Below, one piece after another: positions 34,939 to 43,556 of a stretch of 64,000 nucleotides of DNA (the first letter of the stretch is position 1; every line of letters begins with the position of its first letter). The position numbers and the translations under genes were made by a program. The notes under the pieces are model-generated. The model did no database searches, was not told where the DNA came from, and worked only from the letters and a program-made list of their open reading frames with translations. The stretch is from Streptomyces sp. NBC_01750 (GTDB taxonomy: Bacteria; Actinomycetota; Actinomycetes; Streptomycetales; Streptomycetaceae), in the NCBI RefSeq assembly GCF_035918095.1, contig NZ_CP109137.1, positions 1,423,501 to 1,487,500 on the forward strand, written 5' to 3'.

Positions 34939-34957
34939 CCGGATCCCTCGGATCCGG
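34939..34957 (+). terminator. Hairpin after the PPOX-class gene
   Basis: CCGGATCC (34939-34946) and GGATCCGG (34950-34957) make an 8-bp stem with a 3-base loop, 22 bp after the stop. Confidence 0.6.
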
Positions 34958-34964
34958 CCGAACG

Positions 34965-35061
34965 GCGGCCTCGCGCAGCGCCTCGACCGCGGCCCGGATC
35001 GAGGGGCGGCGGTCCGCGTCGGTCCGCCACACCGCGTGATGTGCCTGCGCATCCGCTGCCG
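34965..35061 (-). pseudogene. Remnant of a LysR-type regulator C-terminus
   Basis: On the minus strand one frame reads HHAVWRTDADRRPSIRAAV then EALREAA. This matches the C-terminal end of Streptomyces LysR regulators (VWR..ADRRP..RA.V.ALR). No LysR domain lies upstream. The neighbouring plus-strand EamA fragment suggests the two are the outer ends of a deleted divergent regulator/transporter pair. Confidence 0.6.
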
Positions 35062-35118
35062 TACGGGCACCATCCGTACGCCCTCGGGCACCCGGTCGCG
35101 TCCGAGCCCGGGTGTGAC

Positions 35119-35355
35119 GGTGCGCTGGGTACCGGCTTCGCGCTGCTCCTCCGGTACGGCCTGGTCGCCGAAGTCGGCCCGGCGACCGCGCAGATGGTCA
35201 CCTGCTTCATCCCGGTCAGCGCCACCGCGGCCGGCGTCGCGGTCCTGGACGAGCAGTTGGGCCGGAACACACTGGTGGACGCGCTGATCGTCCTCGCGGG
35301 CGCGGCGCTCACCCAGAGCCGCCCCAAGGCGCCCGCACCTGCAGCTCAGCCGTAA
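35119..35355 (+). pseudogene. Remnant of an EamA transporter (C-terminal end)
   Basis: The plus frame reads GALGTGFALLLRYGLVAEVG, then ATAQMVTCFIPVSATAAGVAV and LVDALIVLAGAALTQSRP. This is the last EamA repeat, complete with its terminal helix and ALTQ end, but the eight preceding helices are absent. An ATG at 35041 gives a 104-residue frame that is unlikely to be functional. The last 10 bp overlap the convergent MocR gene. Confidence 0.75.
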
Positions 35356-36677
35356 CTGCGGGCGGGCGCCGGGCCGGTCGCCGACGCCACCGCGTCGACG
35401 ACCGGCCCGATGTCGTCCATCGTCAGGCCCGAGACGGTGATCCGCACGGCGGGAGGCGCCGCCATCCTGAACCGTGCCCCCGGCGCGACGGCCCAGCCGG
35501 CATGGAGCAGACGCGCCGCCGCCCCGGTCTCGTCCGGGACGGGCACCCAGACATTCATCCCGCTGCGCCCATGAGCCTCGATCCCCCGCTCCGCGAGCGC
35601 CCGTACGAGCGCGTCACGCCGTTCCCCGTACGAGCGCGCGACGGCATGCGAATCCACCGCGTGCGACGTCCACAGGTGTACGACCGCGCGTTGCAGCAGC
35701 CTGCTGACCCAGCCGGGTCCGAGCCGCTGCCGTCCCATGACCCGGTCGACCGTGACGGCATCGCCGGTCAGCACGGCGACACGCAGATCAGGGCCGTAGG
35801 CCTTGGCCGTGGAGCGTACGAGGGCCCAGCTGTCCGTCACTCCGGCGAGAGGGTGCAGCGGCAGATCGACGATGGCGTGGCCGTGGTCGTCCTCGATGAG
35901 CAGGGTCCGGGGGAACCGGGCGAGTACGGCCCGCAGTTCACGCGCGCGCTCCGCGCTCACCACGGCGCCGGTCGGGTTCTGCGCCCGGTCGGTGACGATC
36001 AGCGCCCTGGCCCCGGCGGTCAGCGCCTTCTCGACCTCGCTCGCCAGCGGCCCGTCGTCGTCGAGCGCCACCGGCACGGGCTTCAGCCCCAGCGCCGGCA
36101 CCAGGTCCAGCAGGCTTCCCCAGCCGGGGTCCTCGACGGCGACCGCGTCACCGGGCCTCAGATGCGCGGCGAGGACGCGCTCGATGGCGTCGAGCGATCC
36201 GGAGGTGACGGCGACCTGCCCGTCGGGCACGCCGTCGTCGTCCATTGCGGCTCGCGCGAGGCGGGCGAAATCCGCGTCGACGGGCGCCTGTCCGTACAGT
36301 CCGGGCTCCTCCGCATTGCGCCGGGCCGCGGCGGCGAGCGCGTCGTGCAGTGGTGGCAGCAGCGCGGGGTCGGGATTCCCCTGGCCCAGGTCCCGTACGC
36401 CCGGTGGCGCCTCGACCCTGATCGTTCCGCGCGACGTGCTGGCCGGCCGCGGGCGGACCCGACTGCCCTTGCGTCCCGAGGTCTCGATCACTCCCCGGTC
36501 GCGCAGGGTCCGGTACGCGGACGCGACCGTGTTCGGGTTGACGCCGAGTTCGGACGCCAACTCTCTCATGGGTGGCAGCAGTTGCCCCGGTTCCAGTTCA
36601 CCCGCGCCGACCGCGCGCTCGACGCTCGCGGCAATCTCCGATGCACGCCTGCCAACGATCCGATACTCTCCTAGCAC
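35346..36677 (-). CDS. MocR-type GntR/aminotransferase regulator
   Basis: A winged helix of the GntR family (LPPMRELASELGVNPNTVASAYRTL, about residues 34-58) is fused to a fold-type I aminotransferase domain. VTSGSLDAIERV, DPGWGSLLDLVPALG and the PLP Lys K292 in STAKAYGP are intact. Such proteins sense PLP or amino compounds and control a neighbour. GTG 36677 has no SD but lies eight bases from a good -10, so the message may be leaderless. It is divergent from a PPOX-type gene, its probable target. Confidence 0.92.
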   Translation of the reverse strand: MLGEYRIVGRRASEIAASVERAVGAGELEPGQLLPPMRELASELGVNPNTVASAYRTLRDRGVIETSGRKGSRVRPRPASTSRGTIRVEAPPGVRDLGQGNPDPALLPPLHDALAAAARRNAEEPGLYGQAPVDADFARLARAAMDDDGVPDGQVAVTSGSLDAIERVLAAHLRPGDAVAVEDPGWGSLLDLVPALGLKPVPVALDDDGPLASEVEKALTAGARALIVTDRAQNPTGAVVSAERARELRAVLARFPRTLLIEDDHGHAIVDLPLHPLAGVTDSWALVRSTAKAYGPDLRVAVLTGDAVTVDRVMGRQRLGPGWVSRLLQRAVVHLWTSHAVDSHAVARSYGERRDALVRALAERGIEAHGRSGMNVWVPVPDETGAAARLLHAGWAVAPGARFRMAAPPAVRITVSGLTMDDIGPVVDAVASATGPAPARSYG

Positions 36678-36684
36678 AAAGAGG

Positions 36685-36713
36685 ATTATGCACTAGTGCA
36701 ATGGAGTACGCAA
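36685..36713 (-). promoter_or_regulatory. Promoter of the MocR gene with embedded palindrome
   Basis: On the minus strand TTGCGT (36708-36713), a 17-bp spacer and CATAAT (36685-36690) lie just ahead of GTG 36677, so transcription should begin at or next to the start codon. TGCACTAGTGCA (36689-36700), a perfect palindrome, overlaps the -10 and spacer and is the likely operator for the MocR regulator. Confidence 0.7.
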
Positions 36714-37369
36714 TGCCGGACGCCTACGAGCCGACCGATCGCACCGTCCCCACCCGTGCCCGGGAGCGGGCCGCGTACGACCATGAGCTGGTCCACTCGA
36801 TACTCGACGAGGGATACGTCTGCCATCTCGGCTTCGTACGCGACTGCGCGCCCGTCGTCCTGCCGACGCTGTACGCCCGGGTCGACGATCACCTGTACGT
36901 CCACGGCTCGACGGGTTCGCGGCCGCTGCGCATGGCGGGCGAGGCCGACCCGGGCCTCGCCGTCTGCCTCACGGTCACCCATGTCGACGGCCTGGTCCTC
37001 GCCCGCTCCGCGTTCCACCACTCGCTCAACTACCGCTCGGTCGTGGTCCACGGTACGGCCCACCAGGTCACCGACCCCGAGGAGAAGCGCTCTGCCCTGG
37101 ACGCCCTGGTGGACCACGTCGTGGCGGGACGCTCACTCGACTCGCGCCCGGCGAACGCGAAGGAGCTCGCGGCTACGGCGGTTCTGCGCCTGGACCTGAC
37201 GGAGGTCTCCGCCAAGATCCGCACCGGCGGCCCGAACGACGATCCGGAGGACGCGACGCTCCCTCACTGGACGGGAGTGGTCCCGCTGCTCACCACGTAC
37301 GGCACCCCGATCCCGGCGCGGGATCTCGACGGCTCGATCGCGGTCCCGGAGTACCTCACGGCACGCTGA
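36713..37369 (+). CDS. Pyridoxamine 5'-phosphate oxidase-family protein
   Basis: This 218-residue split-barrel flavoprotein is of the 5-nitroimidazole reductase/PPOX type. It has VCHLGFVRDCAPVVLPTLYA near residue 40, YVHGSTGSRPLRM with its flavin-phosphate contacts, and FHHSLNYRSVVVHGTA. ATG 36713 has GGAG six bases upstream; ATG 36701 does not. It is divergent from the MocR regulator, which probably controls it. The substrate may relate to vitamin B6 or an amine (inference). Confidence 0.87.
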   Translation: MPDAYEPTDRTVPTRARERAAYDHELVHSILDEGYVCHLGFVRDCAPVVLPTLYARVDDHLYVHGSTGSRPLRMAGEADPGLAVCLTVTHVDGLVLARSAFHHSLNYRSVVVHGTAHQVTDPEEKRSALDALVDHVVAGRSLDSRPANAKELAATAVLRLDLTEVSAKIRTGGPNDDPEDATLPHWTGVVPLLTTYGTPIPARDLDGSIAVPEYLTAR

Positions 37370-37445
37370 CGGGCAGGCTCGGTCGGCATGCGAGGTGCAC
37401 GGTGCAGGGGTGCTTGCCTCCTCACCCCGCACCCCGCACCGGCCG

Positions 37446-38444
37446 CTATGCCGGCACCGCCGTCCTTCTCCGTACCACCGCGACCCGCGCCTCCGCCACC
37501 GCGAGCCCCGCCACCGCCGCCAGCAGCAACAAGGTCCCCACCACCGTCGCCGCCGTGAGCTGCTCGTCCAGCGCCGTCACCGCGATGACCGCCGCGCTCA
37601 CCGGCTCCAGCAGCATGATCACCGAAACCGTCGCGGCCCGGACGGCGGCCGCCCCCGCGAAGTAGAGCGCGTACGCAAGAGCCGTCGGCACCGCCGCCAC
37701 GTACGCCAGCAGCCACACCACACGCCCCAGTTCGGCCGTGTGCGGCAGCAGCCCTTCTGCGATCGCCATCGGCAGCAGCCCCACCGACCCGATAGCGAAA
37801 GCCCACGCCGTCGTGGAGAGCGAATCGCCGCCGCCGTCACGGCCGAGCCACCGCGTCAGCAGTGTGATCGCCGCATACCCGGCGGCCGCGAGAACCGCGA
37901 GCGCGATCCCCACCGGTCGCACCGTCCCACCCTCTCCGCCCAGCACCAGGACCATCAGGCCCACCAGCGCCCCGGTGACGGCGATGACGCCGCCCCGCCC
38001 GAGCCGCTCCCCCATCGTCAGCCGCGCGCCCACCGCGATGAGCACGGGGCCCGCGCCCAGCGTGACGACAGTGCCCACCGCGAGGCCCGTCGCCTGGACG
38101 GCCGCGAAGTAGGCGCTCTGGAAGACGGTGAGCCCGATACCCGTAGCGAGAATCCGAAGCAGCCGTCGGCGCCGCGGTTCCGCGGGACTCCCGGCAGCGG
38201 CACCGGCCGTGGCCCGGCGCGACCGCCATACCAGCGCGCCGAGCAACAGCACCAGTCCGCCCGCGCAGCGCCAGAACGACAGCGCCAGCGGACCCATGTC
38301 GCTCACCTGGAAGACCAGCGAGGCGGCCGCGCCGGCGGTCCCCCACGCCACTCCGGCGACGATCAGATAGAGGAGGCTCCGCCCGACGGGCGAGGGCACG
38401 CCGGCAGCGGAAGCGGAAGCAAGAGGGGTGGAAAGATCCGACAC
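37446..38444 (-). CDS. EamA/DMT-family transporter
   Basis: This 332-residue protein of ten predicted helices has two EamA repeats. [17 protein letters not shown] opens the first and [22 protein letters not shown] closes the second, the usual EPVSA signature. It is probably a metabolite exporter. A second EamA gene lies 161 bp upstream on the same strand. Confidence 0.9.
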   Translation of the reverse strand: MSDLSTPLASASAAGVPSPVGRSLLYLIVAGVAWGTAGAAASLVFQVSDMGPLALSFWRCAGGLVLLLGALVWRSRRATAGAAAGSPAEPRRRRLLRILATGIGLTVFQSAYFAAVQATGLAVGTVVTLGAGPVLIAVGARLTMGERLGRGGVIAVTGALVGLMVLVLGGEGGTVRPVGIALAVLAAAGYAAITLLTRWLGRDGGGDSLSTTAWAFAIGSVGLLPMAIAEGLLPHTAELGRVVWLLAYVAAVPTALAYALYFAGAAAVRAATVSVIMLLEPVSAAVIAVTALDEQLTAATVVGTLLLLAAVAGLAVAEARVAVVRRRTAVPA

Positions 38445-38605
38445 GTGACTTCTCCGTGTGAAGAACGGGATGGTGGTCGCTTCGCTACGTCACGCGGGCA
38501 GCGACAAACCGCTCGGGGACACCCCGAGCCCGGTCTTCGTCAGAGAACTGCCGCCCGCGCTATGCGGCAGGCGGCGGAAGTACGGTCGAATGCATGATCG
38601 CCACC

Positions 38606-39610
38606 CTACGTCGCCCCGTGCGGGACCGACAACTCCGCCCCGGCCCCGGCCGACCGGGCCGGCCCGTCTTCCGGCCCACCGCCCGCCACCGGCCGCGACG
38701 GCGCCTTCGGTGCCTGCGACTGCGCGATGAACGCCCCCACCAGGACCAGCGCGCCACCGATGATCTGCGGCGCCGACAGATGCTCCCGCAGCAGCACCCA
38801 CGCCAGCACGGTCGCGATGACCGCCTCCAGGCACGCCACTACGCCCGCCACCTGTGGCGACAGCTTGCGCACCGAGATGACTCCGGTGACGTACGCGACC
38901 ACCGTGGCGATCAGTACGACCCAGCCGAGCAGCAGCACCGCGGGCACCTGCGTACCGCCGACGTCGGCGCGGCCGCCCAGCAGCGACCAGTCCATGCCCC
39001 ACGGCCGCGCCACAGCGGTCAGCACCACCGTGCCGATGAGCAGTCCGTACGCGATCACACCCAGCGGATCCGCCGGGTCGTCCCCATCGCTGCCCTGGTC
39101 CGCGAGGACGAAGTAGCCGACCTGGCAGCATGCCGCGGCCAGCGCGAGCATCAGCCCGAAGGCGTCGAAGGTGAGCCCCGCCCACACCTCCACGACACAG
39201 GCGAGACCGCCGACGGCGAGGACCACACCGACCGCCGCGGCCCGGGTGACGGGCCGGCGCTGGACGAAGCGGACCCAGCCGAGGACGAGCGCGGGTGCGA
39301 GGTATTCGACGAGCAGCGCGACACCGACCGGGATCCGGGAGATCGCCGCGAAGTAGCAGGCCTGTACACCCGCGACGGCGAGGAGCCCGAAGCCGACCAG
39401 CAGCGCCGGCCTGCGCAGCACCAGGTCACGGTGGCGCCAGGCGACCGGCAGCATGATCAGCGCGGAACCGGCCACGCGCAACCACACCACATGCAGCGGG
39501 TCGAGACCCGCTTCGATCAGCGGCTTGGCCGCGACACCTGATCCACCGAATGCGAACGCCGAGCCCAGGGCGAGTCCCAGGCCGGCGCTCTTTCCCAAAG
39601 GCGCGTGCAT
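38606..39610 (-). CDS. EamA/DMT-family transporter (second copy)
   Basis: A 334-residue paralogue of the preceding transporter, starting LALGSAFAFGGSGVAAKPL, with ISRIPVGVALLVEYLAPALVL and a CLEAVIATVLAWVLLREHL repeat. Sequence similarity to its neighbour is only at family level, so it is not a recent duplication. Start choice is ATG 39610 (GTG 39616 possible). The C-terminus is a cytoplasmic Gly/Pro-rich tail. Confidence 0.9.
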   Translation of the reverse strand: MHAPLGKSAGLGLALGSAFAFGGSGVAAKPLIEAGLDPLHVVWLRVAGSALIMLPVAWRHRDLVLRRPALLVGFGLLAVAGVQACYFAAISRIPVGVALLVEYLAPALVLGWVRFVQRRPVTRAAAVGVVLAVGGLACVVEVWAGLTFDAFGLMLALAAACCQVGYFVLADQGSDGDDPADPLGVIAYGLLIGTVVLTAVARPWGMDWSLLGGRADVGGTQVPAVLLLGWVVLIATVVAYVTGVISVRKLSPQVAGVVACLEAVIATVLAWVLLREHLSAPQIIGGALVLVGAFIAQSQAPKAPSRPVAGGGPEDGPARSAGAGAELSVPHGAT

Positions 39611-39641
39611 CGGCACATCATGTCAGCGCGAGTCAGCACCG

Positions 39642-40193
39642 TCATCCCTGTGACACATGTCGAGACATCTCGGCTATCCGCCCGGCCAGCAGCGCCGCGT
39701 CCACCCCGGCCCGCCCGAGCACCTCCACCGCCCTGCTCTCGCGATCCGCGGCGAGACAGGCGAGCAGATCAATGCCGCCGGCCTGTGCGTCGCCGCGCAG
39801 CCGGGCCCGCTCCAGCGCGCCCTCCATGGCGGTGACCGCCGACGGCGACCACCCCGAGGCATCCGCATCCGCATCCGCATCCCGCACAACGGCAACCGTG
39901 CCGGAATCCTCCACCGAACCCTGCCAGCGCAGGCCGTAGCCGATACTCCGCTGGACGAGATAGCCGAGCACCCGCGCGACCTGCGGCCCGTCGCCGACGA
40001 CGGTCCGCACCTCGGGGACCGACTCGATCAGCGAGTGCAGGAGATGGGCCGTGTCGATCTGCCGGTCGCCGTCGCGCAGCGCCCTTCTGCGCGCACCCGC
40101 TACCACCAGGGCCAGCTCCGCGGTGAGTCTGGCGTCGGTCTCTGTACGGATGGCGGTCGGCTGCCGGGGCACCCGCGGGGTAGGGCTGTGCAC
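39642..40193 (-). CDS. Clp N-terminal-domain protein without AAA+ module
   Basis: This ~183-residue protein contains two degenerate Clp-N repeats. ALRDGDRQIDTAHLLHSLIE opens the first and GAMEGALERARL-like MEGALERARLRGDAQAGGIDLLACL the second. No ATPase follows, so it cannot unfold proteins itself; it may be an adaptor for ClpC or an anti-adaptor. GTG 40193 is preferred. A DADADADAS tract between the repeats comes from a hexamer repeat that may vary in length. Confidence 0.75.
   Translation of the reverse strand: MHSPTPRVPRQPTAIRTETDARLTAELALVVAGARRRALRDGDRQIDTAHLLHSLIESVPEVRTVVGDGPQVARVLGYLVQRSIGYGLRWQGSVEDSGTVAVVRDADADADASGWSPSAVTAMEGALERARLRGDAQAGGIDLLACLAADRESRAVEVLGRAGVDAALLAGRIAEMSRHVSQG
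39859..39882. repeat. Tandem hexamer GCATCC x4
   Basis: Four perfect copies of GCATCC encode a DADADA tract on the minus strand within the Clp-N gene. In-frame copy changes would alter the tract by two residues. Confidence 0.85.
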
Positions 40194-40445
40194 GTCTCCC
40201 ACCCCATCACTTCGCCAGGGCTCGAGCGTCCCCGCCGGGTCCCATTCGCACATCCCGCAGAAGTTGGGCACGCACGACCGGTTTCTCCTCCTTACGGATG
40301 AGATTGAGACAGTTCTCCTCGAAGTCCGCGCGCCGCCTTGCCATTCCGACCGGTCGAGACGATCTGACTATTCATCAGTATTGAATGTTCGGACAGGTAC
40401 GGCTACGTTCCGCGACACCGTAACCCGACGAGAAGGGGTGGTCGT

Positions 40446-40874
40446 ATGGCCGAAGTCAGTGCCGAGGCCCGCATCGAAGCGCCGGCCGAGAAGGTCTGGG
40501 CCCAGCTGACGGACTTCACCGCCTACGGCCAGTGGAACGCCACCCACACCAGCTTCCCCCAGGGCGGCCCGGCGACGCTGGAACTGGGAGCCACGTACGA
40601 GGAGAACATGAAGCTCATGGGCTTTCCCGCCGAGGTGGCCTGGACCGTGGACGAGTTCGAGGCCGGCCGGGTGCTGGGGATCAGGGGCAAGGGACCGATG
40701 GGCGTCAGTGTCGGCAACCGCTACACGCTCACCCCTGACGGAGACGCGACGCAGGTCCGGATCGACGGAGAGTTCACCGGCGCCGCCGTGTCGCTGATGG
40801 CCGGCAAGCTCAAGGACTCGGCGACCGCCGCGCTGAACGAATCGCTGCGAAAGCTGGGCGGACTGATGGCCTGA
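40446..40874 (+). CDS. SRPBCC-superfamily protein (Rv0910-like)
   Basis: This 142-residue START/Bet v1-fold protein opens AEVSAEARIEAPAEKVWAQLTDF, with a WNATHTSFPQG loop and a C-terminal helix ending LNESLRKLGGLMA. Databases label this type as the Rv0910 toxin of a type II system, but no antitoxin-like gene adjoins it, so a lipid- or metabolite-binding role is likelier. A strong hairpin follows. Confidence 0.85.
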   Translation: MAEVSAEARIEAPAEKVWAQLTDFTAYGQWNATHTSFPQGGPATLELGATYEENMKLMGFPAEVAWTVDEFEAGRVLGIRGKGPMGVSVGNRYTLTPDGDATQVRIDGEFTGAAVSLMAGKLKDSATAALNESLRKLGGLMA

Positions 40875-40888
40875 CACCGGACGCGCGG

Positions 40889-40920
40889 GAAGGGCCCCGC
40901 GCGACTGCGCGGGGCCCTTC
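40889..40920. terminator. Bidirectional hairpin terminator
   Basis: GAAGGGCCCCGCGC (40889-40902) and GCGCGGGGCCCTTC (40907-40920) form a 14-bp stem with loop GACT between convergent genes. Confidence 0.9.
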
Positions 40921-40933
40921 TCGCGCCAACGAG

Positions 40934-41542
40934 TCAGTGCTCGCCGGCGAGGATCAGATAGAGCTTCTTACGGGCTTCATTGATGACGGCGACGGCCTTC
41001 TGCCGCTGCTCGGTGGTGCCGGTCTTCCAGACCTGGCCGAACGCCTCCATCAGGCCGAACCCGGCCTGCCGGATCTCGTTGACCGTTTCCCAGTCGACTC
41101 CGCGCCCAGCCTCTTCCCACGGAGCCTCCGGCCCCGATTCGGCCTCGGTACGCCCCGAGTCGGTGAGCGTGAACAGCTTCTTGCCGCCGTCGCTCGCACT
41201 GGTGATCAGACCTTCGTCCTCAAGCAGCTGGAGCGTCGGGTAGACCGAGCCGGGGCTGGGCCGCCAGGCCCCGCCGCTGCGCTCGCCGATCTCCTGGATC
41301 ATCTCGTAACCGTGCATCGGCCGGTCCTTCAGCAGCGCCAGGATCGAAGCACGCACGTCACCCCGCCGCGCCCTCCCCCGGCCACCGCCACGACCGCGTC
41401 CGCCCCCGAAAGGCCCACCGAACGGCGGCCCGAACGGACCGAATGCCGCGCGCCGCCCCTCGAAGTCGCCCCGACCCTGATGGCCGGGCCCGCAGTGCCC
41501 ATGCCCGTGTTCGTGCCCTTGACCGTGTCCATGTGAACGCAT
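40934..41542 (-). CDS. PadR-family transcriptional regulator with His/Gly-rich N-terminus
   Basis: The first ~25 residues are His-rich (HGHGQGHEHGHGHCGPGHQG), followed by a Gly/Arg stretch (GGGRGRGGGRGRARRGD). A PadR winged helix then runs from about residue 63 (ASILALLKDRPMHGYEMIQ) with PSPGSVYPTLQLLEDEGLI, and a C-terminal dimerisation helix follows. The His-rich leader may bind Zn or Ni. Its own operator is probably the inverted repeat upstream. Confidence 0.9.
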   Translation of the reverse strand: MRSHGHGQGHEHGHGHCGPGHQGRGDFEGRRAAFGPFGPPFGGPFGGGRGRGGGRGRARRGDVRASILALLKDRPMHGYEMIQEIGERSGGAWRPSPGSVYPTLQLLEDEGLITSASDGGKKLFTLTDSGRTEAESGPEAPWEEAGRGVDWETVNEIRQAGFGLMEAFGQVWKTGTTEQRQKAVAVINEARKKLYLILAGEH

Positions 41543-41559
41543 CGCTACGCTCCTTCCAT

Positions 41560-41593
41560 CGTTGATCTGTCGCGATGCGTCAACGATATATCG
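41560..41593. promoter_or_regulatory. Candidate PadR operator
   Basis: CGTTGA (41560-41565) and TCAACG (41580-41585) are inverted repeats 14 bp apart, followed by the palindrome CGATATATCG (41584-41593). They lie 18-51 bp upstream of the PadR start. Confidence 0.6.
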
Positions 41594-41680
41594 GAATGCA
41601 TCGCCTGGCAACGCCCAATCGGTCCAACAACCCCGAATTGGCCTTGGCCTGCGACTTTGCCCAGCCCCTACGGTCACGGC

Positions 41681-42502
41681 ATGCGGATTCGAATCGTCGA
41701 CGCTTTCACCGACCGTCCCTTCGCCGGAAACCCCGCCGGAGTCCTGCTGCTGGACTCCGACCGCTTCCCCGCCGACTCCTGGCTCCAGCAGGTGGCGAGG
41801 GAGGTGAACCTTTCGGAGACCGCCTTCGCCCATCCCCTCCCCTTGGGCGGCGAGGCCGACTGGGCGCTGCGCTGGTTCACACCGGCCGCCGAGGTCAGCA
41901 TGTGCGGACATGCCACGCTGGCCACCGCGCATGTCCTGCACACCACGGGCACCGCGAGCGGAACGGTGCGCTTCGCCGCGCGCTGCGGCATCCTGTCCGC
42001 CACCGCCCACGAGGACGGCACGCTCACCCTCGACTTCCCCACGTCCCCGCTCACCCCGGTCGACATCCCGGACGGCGTCGCCGACGCCCTGGGCGCGAAG
42101 GTGATCTCCGTCCATGACACGGGCGCGCACATCGGCGATCTGGTGGTCGAGCTGGCCGACGAGCGGACCGTGCGCACGCTGACGCCGGACTTCCCCGCTC
42201 TCGTGGCGCACTCGGAGCGCGGCATCATCGCCACGGCCGCCGCCGAGGACCCTGCCTCCGGCTACGACTTCGTCTCGCGCGGATTCTTCCCGCGGGTCGG
42301 CATCGACGAAGACCCGGTGACCGGCAGCGCGCACACGGCCCTCGCGCCGTTCTGGTCGGCGCGCCTCGGCCGCGGCGAACTGACCGGCCTCCAGGCCTCC
42401 GCCCGCTCCGGCCTGGTCCGCACCTCCCTGCGCGGCGACCGCACCCTGCTGACCGGCCGGGCCGTGACCGTCATCGACGGCGAACTGCTCACCGCACCCT
42501 GA
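41681..42502 (+). CDS. PhzF-family isomerase/epimerase-like protein
   Basis: This 273-residue diaminopimelate-epimerase-fold protein is of the PhzF type. It has DAFTDRPFAGNPAG near residue 6, the catalytic Glu in VNLSETAFA, and GIDEDPVTGSAHTALAPFW, the family signature near residue 208. PhzF itself isomerises a phenazine intermediate; most relatives are orphan enzymes with unknown substrates. No phenazine genes are near. ATG 41681 is the family-usual start. Confidence 0.92.
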   Translation: MRIRIVDAFTDRPFAGNPAGVLLLDSDRFPADSWLQQVAREVNLSETAFAHPLPLGGEADWALRWFTPAAEVSMCGHATLATAHVLHTTGTASGTVRFAARCGILSATAHEDGTLTLDFPTSPLTPVDIPDGVADALGAKVISVHDTGAHIGDLVVELADERTVRTLTPDFPALVAHSERGIIATAAAEDPASGYDFVSRGFFPRVGIDEDPVTGSAHTALAPFWSARLGRGELTGLQASARSGLVRTSLRGDRTLLTGRAVTVIDGELLTAP

Positions 42503-42545
42503 CACCGGCATACGCCGGGCCGCGCACACCAAGGGGCGTACGGGA

Positions 42546-42578
42546 AAGGGGCGTACAGGCACTCGCCGTATGCCCCTT
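42546..42578. terminator. Hairpin between convergent PhzF and CPBP genes
   Basis: AAGGGGCGTAC (42546-42556) pairs with GTATGCCCCTT (42568-42578) with one G-U pair, and an inner GGC/GCC extends it. Confidence 0.6.
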
Positions 42579-42592
42579 GAGCCCGCCCCCGG

Positions 42593-43393
42593 TCACGGAG
42601 TGGGCAGCCACCCCACCTTCCCGGCCAGCAGCCCGTAGCCGACGAAGGCCACGATGTCCAGCAGCGCATGTGCCACCACCAGCGGCCCGACCCGGCCCCA
42701 CCGCCGGTAGAGCAGCACAAACACCACACCCATCACCATGTTGCCGACGAAGCCGCCGATGCCCTGGTAGAGGTGGTACGAGCCGCGCAGCACCGAACTC
42801 GCCACCAGCGCGGCCATCGGTGTCCAGCCCAACTGCCCGAGTCTGCGCAGCAGATACCCGACGACGATCACTTCCTCCAGTACGGAGTTCTGGATCGCCG
42901 AGAGGATCAGCACCGGGTACTTCCACCACACCTCGGGCAGCGCTTCGGGCACCACGGTGAGGTTGAACCCGGCGGCGCGCGCCACAAGGTAGAACGCCAG
43001 CCCGGCGCTGCCGATGCCCGCCGCGATCAGCGCGCCCCGCCCCAGGTCGGACCAGGGTCTGGTCCGGTCGAAGCCGATCGAGCGCAGACCGGCGCCCTCC
43101 CGCAGCAGCAGATGCGCGACGAGCAGGACAGGCACCAGCGCCGTCGCGATATCGAAGAGCTGCCAGGTGAGATCGAGCCACGGCCGCCCGGGTGCGTACG
43201 ACTTGTTCAGCGTCGCCGCCTGGTCCTTGAGTCCGCCCGGTTTCGTCACCGATCCGATAAAGCTGATCAGCGACGACACTCCGCTCGCGCCCAGCGAGAG
43301 GGCCAGTACAAGGAGCGTCTCGGACCGCAAGATCCTCCGCGACATGCCCTCTTGAGGAAGAGAATCAGCCACGCGTCCCGCCTCCGCCTGCAC
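42593..43393 (-). CDS. CPBP-family intramembrane glutamic endopeptidase
   Basis: This 266-residue protein has about eight helices. Motif 1, NSVLEEVIVVGYLLRRL, holds the catalytic Glu pair; a YHLYQG segment and VAHALLDIVAF supply the later conserved His residues. Members process prenylated or other peptides in the membrane, or confer immunity to bacteriocins. GTG 43393 follows GGAGG at five bases, a clear start. No peptide-biosynthesis gene is near. Confidence 0.9.
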   Translation of the reverse strand: MQAEAGRVADSLPQEGMSRRILRSETLLVLALSLGASGVSSLISFIGSVTKPGGLKDQAATLNKSYAPGRPWLDLTWQLFDIATALVPVLLVAHLLLREGAGLRSIGFDRTRPWSDLGRGALIAAGIGSAGLAFYLVARAAGFNLTVVPEALPEVWWKYPVLILSAIQNSVLEEVIVVGYLLRRLGQLGWTPMAALVASSVLRGSYHLYQGIGGFVGNMVMGVVFVLLYRRWGRVGPLVVAHALLDIVAFVGYGLLAGKVGWLPTP

Positions 43394-43556
43394 GCCTGCC
43401 TCCAGTTGAGTAATCCCGTCTCATCCCCATCCTCGCCCCGCCAGGGTCTCGAAAGCAGGTGCGAAATTCGCGTGCGACAGGCTGGGGGACGAGCGGCACT
43501 GAGATGACGCCGGTCCCCTTTTCCTCAGTTCACCGTCCAAGGAGGGGCGCCACCGC

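Noticed and set aside
35041..35118. Functional start for the EamA remnant
   Set aside because: The ATG lies in sequence without EamA similarity and would give only the last repeat.
40446..40874. Toxin-antitoxin pair
   Set aside because: Only the SRPBCC protein is present. No antitoxin-like gene adjoins it.
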